From Apostichopus parvimensis (lineage: Eukaryota; Echinodermata; Holothuroidea; Aspidochirotida; Stichopodidae), in contig KN894492.1 in the NCBI GenBank assembly GCA_000934455.1, positions 1 through 31,627 of the forward strand: a stretch of DNA of 31,627 nt, given 5' to 3'. The position numbers were made by a program, and so were the translations under genes. Positions 12,457 through 21,624 of this stretch are shown here, one piece after another; positions within the stretch are counted from its first letter, which is position 1, and each line of letters opens with the position of its first letter. The notes beneath the pieces are model-generated. The model saw only the letters and a list, made by a program, of their open reading frames with translations. It ran no database searches and was not told the DNA's origin.

Positions 12457-13116
12457 AAACCCCATCCAATTCTACCTAATTTCTGCAAATAAAACTGCGG
12501 GCAATGAATATTGAACCATTCATTGTCTGATAGTCTCTGCAGTAATAGAACTACTGTACCGTATGTATAATTAGTACAATACATTTCAATCTCGCTTCAT
12601 CTCGTAACGTAATCGATCCTGACATACATGTCTTTTTAAAAGAAAAAAATGACATTTATTTGTCAGTCAATTAATATTTCAGTACTTTGACGATAAATTA
12701 AAACGAAGTGTGTACACTGCACTGTGTGACTCAGGTTTGGTGATGTCTTTACAAATCAGGACTGACATACAATAGTTTACATATAATCAGAATATATACT
12801 GTACAGTAACAGTACACAATATCAGTACCCCTATATATTATGAGTTCAGAATATATACAGTAGCAGTGTACAAACAATTTCGTCATCTTTTTGTCAACAT
12901 GTTGGAAAAAAAATATTCACTAACAAAAGGATTTCCGTGGGAATTAGAAATATTAACTGCATTCATTATACTATCTGGCTAAACGATAAAAAAAAAATTG
13001 TTTGCCCTCGGGTGCAGTTACAAATTGATAGATGTGAGAAATGGGTAGTGGGAAAAAAGAGTCTTAATTGTGTATAGTAGTACCAAGTTCCACAAATCGC
13101 TACAAAAGCTGAAACA

Positions 13117-13320
13117 TTCCAAAACTTACTGGTTTTGGATATTTATAAGTGATGAGCTTACCTGTCTCCTCACAACCTTAGCACGATGTTCTACCGTGCC
13201 TAGAATGTCCTGGTAACCTTTTAACACTGTGCGCCCTCTATGACCATTCCCTCATGTCATAACCCTTCCTTCTCATGCTAAGGTTGTGAGGAGACAGGTA
13301 AGCGAGGAGCAAAGTAAATA
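13117..13320 (-). mobile_element. Family A short repeat, most complete copy with 28-bp inverted arms and an inverted core
   Basis: The arms at 13156-13183 and 13276-13303 are perfect reverse complements over 28 bases (core AGGTTGTGAGGAGACAGG). The outer ends differ: left starts AAAACTTACTGGTTTTGGAT, right ends GAGGAGCAAAGTAAATA. Relative to the copy at 14488-14657, which has the same left and right ends, the core between the arms is reverse-complemented, so it reads in family sense on the minus strand. It has no ORF. The structure resembles a MITE or a foldback element. Confidence 0.85.
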
Positions 13321-13402
13321 TATACAGTATACTGCTATACCTTCTAATAACTTCCCTGTAACATACTGTATTATAAGCGGATGCAACCATCTTTTCAGTA
13401 CA

Positions 13403-13431
13403 GGGAGGGAGAGAGGGTGGGGGGGGGGGGA
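13403..13431 (+). repeat. G-rich tract
   Basis: GGGAGGGAGAGAGGG is followed by a G12 run. Quadruplex-prone. It begins 83 bases after the end of a family A copy, so it may be part of a lost second copy. Confidence 0.65.
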
Positions 13432-13624
13432 GACGGCTACAATGTTAAGTCATCCAAGGGAGAGCAATTTTGGTAAGATGGAGGGTGCATAGATGTAAAC
13501 TGGTGCTATATTTTGCAACTTTTAAACAACATGGGAGAATTTTTCGACAGTTTAGGTCGTACGGCTACATATACATATAAAATAGATCAATGTACTAGGA
13601 ATTTTTATCAAATATTAATTCTGC

Positions 13625-13690
13625 CAGCCAGTGGGAGAGGGGGACTGATCCCCCTGATTTTTTTCTGGGGATGGGAGGGGGGGGGAGAAG
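13625..13690 (+). repeat. G-rich repeat remnant
   Basis: Blocks GGGAGAGGGGGACTGATCCC, then CTGGGGATGGGAGGGG and a G9 run. The mix of short G/C complementary blocks resembles degraded G-rich interspersed repeats of marine invertebrates. The family is not identified. Confidence 0.4.
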
Positions 13691-14487
13691 TGCCAGAAGT
13701 ATACAGAGTTTTGCCCCTGAGTATTACAGTACTTTACTCTTTACAAATTTGCCAATTAGTAAAGTTTTGCTCTATACAGAATGTTTGAGTGCATGGACTG
13801 ATGTGACAACTCAAGAGTAAATGTTTAAAGGTCTACAGCAGACTCATAAAACATTTATATATATTGCTTTAACATGATATGAGCCTGCATTGACATAATT
13901 TGTTTTCAAACATGTGTGACATTTATAAAGGGATTTGGCAGAGAGGTTTGTTTGATAAAAGGTTAGATAGCAGATGTTTTGGTCCAGCAGTTCCACAACT
14001 GTCCCCAAACTGTGATCAATACTTCAATAACACTCCCCTGATGAAAGAAACAGGCTTCTGTAACACTGAGGTCGTAACTCAAGTCTCTCCCATGGAAAAC
14101 TTTTTTCATTCAAAATCAAATTACCACAGGTTAGTGTTGGAGCTTATAGGTTACCGATATCCTCTTCAAAAATAATGACCTCGTTTTTTTCCTTCCTTTT
14201 TAATTTTTTTTTTTTATGGGAAAATGATTATATTCAATGATCCATTTATTAGTGATGTACAAACACGTGCTTTCAATAATGCACTTCCACAGGTGAAAAA
14301 TCATAATTCCTTATTTTATTACCATCCCCCCTTTTTTTAAAATCTAATTCTCCTAAAGGGCACATCATGGGTCTACTATCTGGGGACAAATTATGCAGTA
14401 TCAGGTAGCAAACGATTGAAATGGAAAATTGGCAAAAAATGCTACAGTGAGCTACACAAATTTAAACATGTACTGCACAGTAAGTTC

Positions 14488-14657
14488 AAAACTTACTGGT
14501 TTGGATATTTTTTTACGAGCAACGAGCTTACCTGTCTCCCCAAAATGCCCATTGACCGAAGGAGCCGGTCATAGAGGGCGTAGTGTTAAAAAGGTTAACA
14601 GTTCATGCTAGGCACAGTAGAACAAGGTGCTAAGGTTGTGGGGAGACGAAGTAAATT
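14488..14657 (+). mobile_element. Family A short repeat, left end type A with direct core
   Basis: Left end AAAACTTACTGGTTTGGATA, then GAGCTTACCTGTCTCCCC, where the left arm is truncated. The core follows in direct orientation: CATTGACCGAAGGAGCCGGT, ATAGAGGGCG, GTGTTAAAAAGGTTAACAG, GCACAGTAGAAC, and GTGCTAAGGTTGTGGGGAGA. About 15 bases of the right arm, including the CAGGTAAGC motif, are deleted before AAGTAAAT. Confidence 0.8.
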
Positions 14658-14939
14658 AAAGCTTTGTATGTTACAGTATGTAAAAGTTACTGAACCATAG
14701 TATTTTCAATATATTTTATGAGGGAACCAAAATTTATAAACCAGGGGATGAGGGGAATCATTTATCCTGCATCTTCATCACACAATACTATTCAAAACAT
14801 TGGTAACTTTCTTCAGAAGTTTTTGTACACAGGAACCATGTGTTGTATTTTTACAAATTTCTACAAAGTTTTTTTCTTCAAATTTCATATTTTTACAAAG
14901 AAACAAATTTCAGAAGCTTCAGAACTGTTACACAACACT

Positions 14940-15030
14940 TGATCATTACATTTTTGATACAAGGCGCTATATATTAGAGTAAATTATTATTTATTATTAA
15001 TATTATTATCATTATAATTATTATGGTTCC
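14940..15030 (+). mobile_element. 3' end of a non-LTR retrotransposon (L2/CR1-like tail)
   Basis: AAGGCGCTATATA at about 14962-14975 is followed by a long TTATTATTATT-type tail through about 15025. A GGCGCTATATA block followed by an ATT/TTA microsatellite is the classic 3' terminus of L2/CR1-type LINEs in animals. No ORF2 sequence is recognisable upstream, so this looks like a 5'-truncated dead copy. Confidence 0.6.
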
Positions 15031-15849
15031 CTATAAACCTTAAACTATATCTCCACAAAATGTGAACATTCTAAGATGCCCGCCAAAATGTGAAACTTAC
15101 CAATGAAAGAGCTACTTTTAAGTCAGATATATTCACACCGTACCCACCCACCCCTCTGTATCCCCAAACTAGGACAACATATCAGTATATGGCTACTACC
15201 TGATGTTATGTACATAATGTATGTCTTATCTGGTAGCACACTGTCTCCTTGGTTAGCCTATAACACTAGCCTAGCTACTATATACCACAACAGTTCTTTC
15301 ACTGAGCACACTGGAGTAAATACATAAGAGGATAAGATCGAAGGAAAGAGGTGGGACCCAAAAGGTGAATGGCTTTTATAGAGCTGTCAACTGCAAATCC
15401 ATTTCTTTGGCATCAAATTTATTTCAGGTGAAAAGGTGCTGTTATTCCTGAGCTGACAAAGTTGCCTGGAGGCTCTTTTATAATGCTGAATCTGAGGATG
15501 GTTGCTAGGTCGGTGCACTCACTCAAAAACAACAAAATATCACTGGCAATTATATTGACAGAAATTCCATGGAGCTAAAGCAAAGTGGAATTTTTCTTGG
15601 AATTTTTGTCAATAAACAAGCCCTGGAAAGGTGAAAATATTATGGATGTTACTGGAACAGAAGCATTCTTTCTTTACTTTTTTTCCAAAATTGATCAAAG
15701 TTGATCAAATATCGTTGTTATTATTATTAAAAATAAAATTGGAAATTTATCAACTATATAGACATAACTCTTCTTCCAAAAAGTGAAGGTAACTGAGTGA
15801 ACATGATTGATTACAGTACAATTATTACAGGACAGCACAATAACAAAAT

Positions 15850-16042
15850 AAAAATCACGACGAAAAAACGCGCGATACTGATACTTTGGATGGTAGAATG
15901 AGAAGGAAGGGCATTGACTGGTGGGGGGAGGGGCGGTCATAGAGGGCGCACAGTGTTAAAAGGTTACCAGTTCATTCTAGGTATGGTAGAACGAGGGTGC
16001 TAAGGTTGTGGGAGACAGGTAAGCGATGAGCAAAGTAAATAA
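15850..16042 (+). mobile_element. Family A short repeat, good copy with a G-rich loop
   Basis: Left end type B (ATACTTTGGATGGTAGAATG), then GAGAAGGAAGGGCATTGACT. A G-rich stretch replaces the hairpin loop, then CGGTCATAGAGGGCGCACAG, GTTACCAGTTCATTCTAGG and right arm GGGAGACAGGTAAGCGATG ending CAAAGTAAAT. Confidence 0.85.
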
Positions 16043-16820
16043 TTAAATGTTAAAAGAGCAATGTATTTATGCAATATTTATAAATAAACAAAAATGTATG
16101 TAAAACAACAGTTCACTATCGCTGAATCAGATCATGATCCCATGTAAATCCTCGATAAAACAAAGCTTTAAATCTTCTAGTAATCTGTCTACAATTAAAT
16201 GTACCGAGACTACAGTATATAAACAACACATCGTCAATGGGCGGTTCCTCTGTTACAGAATCTGGATATTTGACTTAACGAAGGCAAATATCAGGACACA
16301 GCTGCTTCATACAATTCCCTTCTTTGCCTCCATTTCAAGATGCAAAGTTCCTTGAAGTCAGTTTTTTTTCATACCTCATTATGCAAAAGTGATGGAAAGC
16401 CATTTGTTTTATACTTCAAAACTTGTATAGTACTGTAATATGTGCATTGTCTGTGTAAAAATTTAAAAGGTCAATTTGACAGTGACAGCAGAAACACTTG
16501 AGCTTGTTTATGTGTAGTAGTAGTCTAGTAGATGCAGGCTAGTAGAATTCCATCACTTTACAGGAATATTCCTCCTCATTTTGAGTCATTTACATGCATT
16601 GTGAGTTTTCGTTGAGGTTTTCAAGGCCATTATATTCACACTGTCAGGCTGCAGAACACAAGTGTGATTATTACTAGCATGGACAACAAATTCCAAGGAC
16701 TGTAATTACCAGGTACTTGTGTGTTCAATGGAAGTAAATAACTGTGCAAGGTGTGTAAATGAGAGTTGCTTTTGTATGAAAGGTAAATATTTACCATCAT
16801 GAGAAAGTGTTTCGAGCTAG
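16043..16820. other. Gene-free spacer
   Basis: AT-rich sequence with no family recognised. The open frame at 16134-16355 has no domain or exon context. Confidence 0.45.
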
Positions 16821-16902
16821 TTCCTTTGTAGGAAAGTGGTCCATTGTAGAGAAGTGGACCAGCGTACAGAGGTGGGCCAGTGTACAGAAGTGGTCCAGTG
16901 CA
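16821..16902 (+). repeat. 18-bp tandem repeat, about 4.5 units
   Basis: Units start at 16821, 16839, 16857, 16875 and 16893 (partial). Each is an 18-base variant of GKCCAGTGTACAGAAGTG. The period is a multiple of three, but no ORF of note spans it. Confidence 0.85.
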
Positions 16903-17350
16903 ATGACATTACGTTCTAGTGTTGATTCTATAGTCACTAGCCGAATTTGAATTTGTGTCCAACCTGTCCAAGTTGAGATAAGCTATTCATCGACAATTTG
17001 AAGTCTAAAGATTCTTCTTCACACACCAAAAAAAAAATAAACCTTACCTATGGGCTTAACCACTTTTTATAAACAGGCAACCTTAACACCTTCACACAAC
17101 AAAATGCTAACCTACTATTAATACAAATATGTAACACTGATTCTCGCAGAACCAGTACTTGTACAAACACCTAATGAGAACAAACTAATTTTTGTGAGCT
17201 ACTTTAGTTTGGACTAGAGTGCAGCATACAGTATGCTGTATGTTTTATGCATGAGACAGGTATATAGGAGTGATGCTTAAATACCAATTTTTTTTATAAT
17301 TTTTTGGAGATAAAATCTTCTAGCCTCTTTAATGTGCTTCAGAAACTTTG

Positions 17351-17416
17351 GGTGTGATGTAGACTCGATGAATAAGAGTGTAGCTGTTGTGATGAGACAG
17401 GGAAGTGAGAAGTAAA
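17351..17416 (+). mobile_element. Family A short repeat, right-end fragment
   Basis: AGAGTGTAGCTGTTGTGATG followed by AGACAGGGAAGTGAGAAG and TAAAATTA matches the ending GAGTGCTAAGGTTGTGGGGA-GACAGGTAAGCGAGG of better copies. The core is not recognisable. Confidence 0.5.
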
Positions 17417-17959
17417 ATTAGTAAAGTTCAGCAAACTAGTTAAGAAAAACATCTCTCAATATTAAGTTTGCAAATCAATCAATCTGGGATTACTTAGTAG
17501 ATCAGTGAAGTGAAAAAGGTCAGACATTTGGAATTTGAGACTCCGCGAGAGGTATAGCAAGAGATGCTGTATGAAATTCCATGAATATTCATAAATTTTA
17601 TTCAAACAGAATACAGACGACACGACAACATGTAGAACAAACAGCGGCTCACACCTGCCAAATACCTGCAACCTCCATTACTAATTAAATTGGGGTTCGA
17701 GACTGTAAGAGAATCTTTTTGACCTATACACATGTATACACAACTGCTGATAGAATGCTATTGGAAGCACATAATGTACCTGCATATTTAACCCAAGATT
17801 AGAATCCTACATGTATTTGATCTGGATCTACAGTACTAACTGTAAACAGTAAAAACAGCCCTAAAAACCCCTCTAATAGTAAGAAAAGGATACTTATCGG
17901 GCTGCAAAGGCTTCAAATACTTCCAAGAATAGTGGATGGGAAAAATTTTCCGATCCTAA

Positions 17960-18172
17960 TAACCAAAAGTGGACGAAAATCGGTGGAGAAATTCCGCTCG
18001 AAATTATACGATGTAGACGCTTTGGTTGGTAGAATGAGAAGGGAGGGCAGTGACCCGTGAAGCCGGGTCACAGAGGGTGCACAGTGTTAAAAAGGTTACC
18101 AGGACATTCTAGGCGCGGTAGAATGAGTGTGCTAAGTTGTGGTGAGACAGGTAAACGAGGAGCGAAGTAAAT
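17960..18172 (+). mobile_element. Family A short repeat, good copy with compensatory hairpin change
   Basis: Left end type B (GATGTAGACGCTTTGG), GGTAGAATGAGAAGGGAGGG, hairpin GTGACCC-gtgaagcc-GGGTCAC, then GTTAAAAAGGTTACCAGGAC, GCGCGGTAGAATGAGTGTGC, and a right arm GAGACAGGTAAACGAGG ending GAAGTAAATA. The stem bases differ from the 9550-9720 copy but pairing is kept. Confidence 0.85.
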
Positions 18173-18215
18173 ATATATATATGTATATGTATAATATATA
18201 TATATATATATATAT
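18171..18215. repeat. (TA)n microsatellite
   Basis: Alternating TA with a few G interruptions, directly abutting the AT-rich right end of the family A copy. It may mark a TA-type insertion preference or simple slippage. Confidence 0.9.
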
Positions 18216-18219
18216 ACCT

Positions 18220-18480
18220 GAAAACTTACAGGTGTGGTATTTACAAACGATGATACTGACCTGACTCCCTTCGACCAGGGAGTCAACTGTGATCCCTGGT
18301 TCAACATATGCAATCAGCTCTCACTGTCCAGCTTACCCTGGAATTATGGTTGTAATAAGCCCTAAGAGTGGTAGATGTTATTGGACCGTGGCCCTGAAGA
18401 TCCTCAGTGGGGGGGGGGTGGAGGGGAGAGAAGGGGGCACAGTGTATGTAAAATGGAGATAGGTAAAGAGAGGAGTAAAT
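18220..18480 (+). mobile_element. Family A short repeat, diverged copy with internal G-run and left end type A
   Basis: Begins GAAAACTTACAGGTGTGGTA, similar to the left end at 13121. It continues with TACTGACCTGACTCCC, later GACCGTGGCCCTGAAGA, a G-rich block (18409-18437), GCACAGTGT, and ends GAGATAGGTAAAGAGAGGAG-TAAAT. The segment 18263-18300 carries two mutually exclusive 8-bp hairpins. Confidence 0.6.
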
Positions 18481-18609
18481 GGGCAAGTATAAGAATGGGC
18501 TGGATAGAGTTGAAGGTTATCAAGTCAGAATTCTACTCTTCCAGAAACGGAAACAGAAGACTTGGTAGAGGATCTTTTAAAATACAGCAAATAATGTTTA
18601 CAATTTATA

Positions 18610-18727
18610 TGATTATGTTTATGATAAACCTTATGTTTATGATAAACGTTTATGATAACCTAAAGCCTATGATAAACCTAAAGCCTATGATAAACCGTTT
18701 ATGATAAATGTTTAAATGATAAACCTA
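18610..18727 (+). repeat. Minisatellite based on TATGATAAACC
   Basis: About seven irregular units of (TT/CC)TATGATAAACC with AAAG or GTT linkers, period roughly 13-18 bases. A run of it is translated within the open frame 18375-18704 as repeated MIN/LKPMIN residues, but this is explained by the repeat. Confidence 0.85.
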
Positions 18728-18729
18728 AC

Positions 18730-19555
18730 ATGGATTAATACAGAATATCATGTACATATCCTGTGGCTGAATATTTAACGATTCCAATTGACCTATTATT
18801 TTTTAATCATCATTTAAATCATTCAGTTTTGCTAAATATTTACCTGAAATGGACACTGGTAATCCCAAATCAAGTAAATTGATTACCTCTTACATGGCTC
18901 ATAATATTGAAAAATTAATTAACTGTACGAGTATAGTACAAATAGTTAGAAGCAGATATATCTAATAGAAGAATATATTTCTGTACAAATGTGAGTGTCT
19001 GATAAATTTAAAACCAGTTTAATAGCAAATCTGAAATCCTGTAGAATGTTGCAAAATCAACAAATTGATATATTGATAAATAGCAAGGCTGTAAATTCAT
19101 GAAATTCTTGATGGTTATTTAAAGTACATATGATCACAAATGATCAGGGAAAGAATAAATTTATATATTGCAAACTGTGCAATTTGCTACACTGGCTATG
19201 TATAGTCAGTAAATGTACAGTATGTATGATACTGTATATGTGTGTGGTTTAATTAATATGACAGCACAATTACATGGACTTTGATTTATTGATTTATAGT
19301 CCTAATACCATCAGTAGACAAAAAACAAATACTTACATGACTTATCATTTAAAGGTTCAAGATCATAAATGCTACAGTAAGGAGACAGAGTGTCATCTTT
19401 TCTAAATTACAAATGATGACAGTATATGTGTGTTAACTGATATATGGTGGAAGAGAACTTTAGACAATTTTTTGTAAATATCTGTTTCCCAAGACTTTAA
19501 AAGCTGACCAATTAAATACTGTGTGTGTCTACTTCACACATAGATGTATGTACTG
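18730..19555. other. Gene-free, very AT-rich stretch
   Basis: No gene is seen. A perfect hairpin TACAGTAT-gtatg-ATACTGTA lies at 19216-19236, one of many TACAGTA-type palindromes in the window. Confidence 0.5.
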
Positions 19556-19561
19556 TACAGT

Positions 19562-19697
19562 CAGTGCATGTCTAGAGACACAGTGCATGTCTCGTGACAC
19601 AGTTAGTGCATGTCTCGTGACACAGTGCATGTCTCGTGACACGATTAGTGCATGTCTCGTGACACGATTAGTGCATGTATCGTGAGATTCGTGACAC
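19562..19697 (+). repeat. Minisatellite with mixed 19- and 23-bp units
   Basis: Six units of CAGTGCATGTCTCGTGACA or a 23-base form carrying an extra TTAG before TGCATG. The order is 19, 19, 23, 19, 23, then a last unit with an added GATTCGTGA. Near-perfect copies suggest recent expansion. Confidence 0.9.
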
Positions 19698-19884
19698 AAA
19701 CAATTCAGCTGTATTTAACTAAATACATATAGGTCTGCATTTTTACATTATAATGTTCAATTTATTGTGTCATGTAATATTTACACATAATTCAGTAGCC
19801 CTTGATCATGACAATCGATCTGTATTGTCAATATGTGGTTAAAAACAGCTGTATTAGCACACTCCTTACGAAAATTATGAGGTA

Positions 19885-20072
19885 AATCCAGACAACAAAA
19901 TGCACAATGTAGGCACTTTTGATGGTAGAATGAGAAGGAAGGGCATTGACCAGAGGGAGCCGGTCATAGCAGTGTCATGACAGTGTTGAAAGGTTACCAG
20001 TTCATTCTAGGCACGGTAGAACGAGGGTGCTAAGGTTGTGGGGGGACAGGTAAGGGAGGAGCAAAGTAAATT
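19885..20072 (+). mobile_element. Family A short repeat, good copy (left end type B)
   Basis: Left end ATGTAGGCACTTTTGATGG, then TAGAATGAGAAGGAAGGGCA, TTGACC-agagggag-CCGGTCAT, GTGTTGAAAGGTTACCAG, GGCACGGTAGAACGAGGGTG, and right arm GGGGGACAGGTAAGGGAGGA with GCAAAGTAAAT. The ATAGAGGGCGC block is altered to a CAGTGTCATGA sequence. Confidence 0.85.
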
Positions 20073-20329
20073 AAGCAAGTTATTTAACCATTCAGTCCAG
20101 TATTTTAAAGAACTTAATACTACCGACAGTAACCTTCTGCTACCAATGCAATTTGCCGGTTCATGATCAAACAGAAGAAAAAGTGTATTGTAATATCCTC
20201 ATACATTGTAATATTGCAATATTATTCAATAATTTTATCTTGTATGATAAGAATTTGCATGTATGGCATTGACATTGTACATTGTGTTGTCTATTGTGTA
20301 TTTGTTTTGCATTGAAAATTGTCAAATTA

Positions 20330-20405
20330 CTGTATACAGTATGTAATATATACAACTGGATATTGTAATATTCTCAATAAAGCAATTCCTAAATTCCTAA
20401 ATTTC
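20330..20405 (+). mobile_element. Possible retroposon 3' tail with short tandem terminus
   Basis: ATTGTAATATTCTCAATAAAG contains a polyadenylation-type AATAAA. It is followed by AATTCCTA repeated with a degenerate third unit. An AATAAA followed by a short tandem repeat is typical of LINE 3' ends that do not use poly-A. No coding remnant is seen upstream. Confidence 0.4.
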
Positions 20406-20689
20406 TGATTTTCACCCATAAACGTTCTCGATTTGTACTTGCACTATCTTACAGTAACTCCAAGGATATTATATCAAAAGGCAGCTACTGTACAGTGGGC
20501 TAAGTCAGTGTCATGCAGCAACGCAAGTATATCTAATTTCCGTTATAATTACAGGGTTTTCTTTCTTCTTTTGTTACCTGCATAGTTGACTGATCACCTA
20601 GGGAATGATAAGGGACCTGTTTGTAATTTTCATATGCTTTTTCATTTCAATCATAAAAATTCGGTAAAATATAGATATATATTTGAAGT

Positions 20690-21010
20690 AATTTGAGTCA
20701 ATCAAGAACTCCCATAAAGAGAGATAAAAACTGAAAGCAATGTTTCATTTGCCACCCTCTTCCATCTGTTCCTCGGCTCTCAGCAGGGGCAGAGATTTCT
20801 GTCTGTCTCTGTGCATTCCCATGCTGGGGTAAAAACGAAGTAAATCCTTTTGTCGTCATGGTAACTGGAGAACCTGATTGGCATAAGGTATGATGCACAT
20901 CTGTACGTTTTGAAATTCTGCGTAAAAAGTCTGAGCGAGATCTCTTTTATGACTGATGGCAGAGACGCCCACCCGAGATAAAAAGCTTAACGTTCTCAAC
21001 CTGAAGATCT
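20690..21010. other. Higher-complexity non-coding island with an X-box-like site
   Basis: Less AT-rich and repeat-free compared with its surroundings. GTCGTCATGGTAAC at 20852-20865 fits the loose RFX X-box pattern RYYNYY-N2-RRNRAC. The minus-strand open frame 20698-20898 has no recognisable domain. It may be a cis-regulatory element. Confidence 0.35.
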
Positions 21011-21389
21011 TTTCTTACTGCACAATATAAGTTCCTTCATGTATGCCATGCATCTTGATAAATTTGCAGGTATGGCTGTGTCATCTTAATATATCTATCC
21101 ATACGGCACTGCTGTTAACTGTTTTTGCTAAGTATGTTTAAATACTTTTAAAACACAAACACATTATATATTCATGTCCATGTCCATTAAAGTCTAAATA
21201 ATTTACTGTACATATATACCTTTCAGCAATATTAGGGAAAACTTGATGGAACAATTATTTGTTTAGATCAGCAAATGCAAAGTATTGACTTTTTATGAGT
21301 TGATATGGAGATGGATGGAGAATAAAGGGACAAGGCAATGAGCATGTACCAGGTTATTTAAAATAACACACACACATCAGCTTCATCAT

Positions 21390-21560
21390 TTACATGGCCA
21401 CAGCAGAATTGATCAGTTAAAGCATCGTCTTAAAACTCATCTCTTTTCACATTGTTATTAGATGTTTTCTTTTTGTCATCACCTGTAATCACCATAATTA
21501 AGCAACTTTTGTCGGATTCTGCGACATCCTTTCCAATACTAATTATTATTGTTTATTGTG
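21390..21560 (+). pseudogene. C-terminal tail of a non-LTR retrotransposon ORF2, plus 3' UTR
   Basis: In one frame, 21414-21461 encodes QLKHRLKTHLFSHCY and then a TAG stop. A (F/L)K-x-x-LKTHLF ending is the signature C-terminus of many animal LINE reverse-transcriptase ORFs. Upstream sequence is too diverged or low-complexity to extend the match. After the stop a short AT-rich 3' region runs to an ATTATTATTG stretch near 21541. It is a dead, 5'-truncated copy that leads straight into the pentamer minisatellite. Confidence 0.6.
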
Positions 21561-21624
21561 CAGTATAGGATAGTACTGTCGGTCCACAATGAATTCCAGT
21601 ACAGCAGGTCCACAGTACAGGGCT

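Larger units (their letters stand above)
9862..13116. other. Gene-free stretch
   Basis: No gene is supported. It holds a G-rich tract at 9934-9952, C-runs at 11733-11759 and 12439-12456, and a partial duplication near 12785-12875 in which CAGAATATATAC plus a TACAGTA-type stretch occurs twice about 58 bases apart. ORFs at 10790-10999, 11378-11605 and 12039-12284 have no recognisable domain. Confidence 0.5.

Noticed and set aside
19562..19697. Regularly spaced repeats that could suggest a CRISPR array
   Set aside because: The units are contiguous with no unique spacers, and the DNA is eukaryotic. It is a minisatellite.
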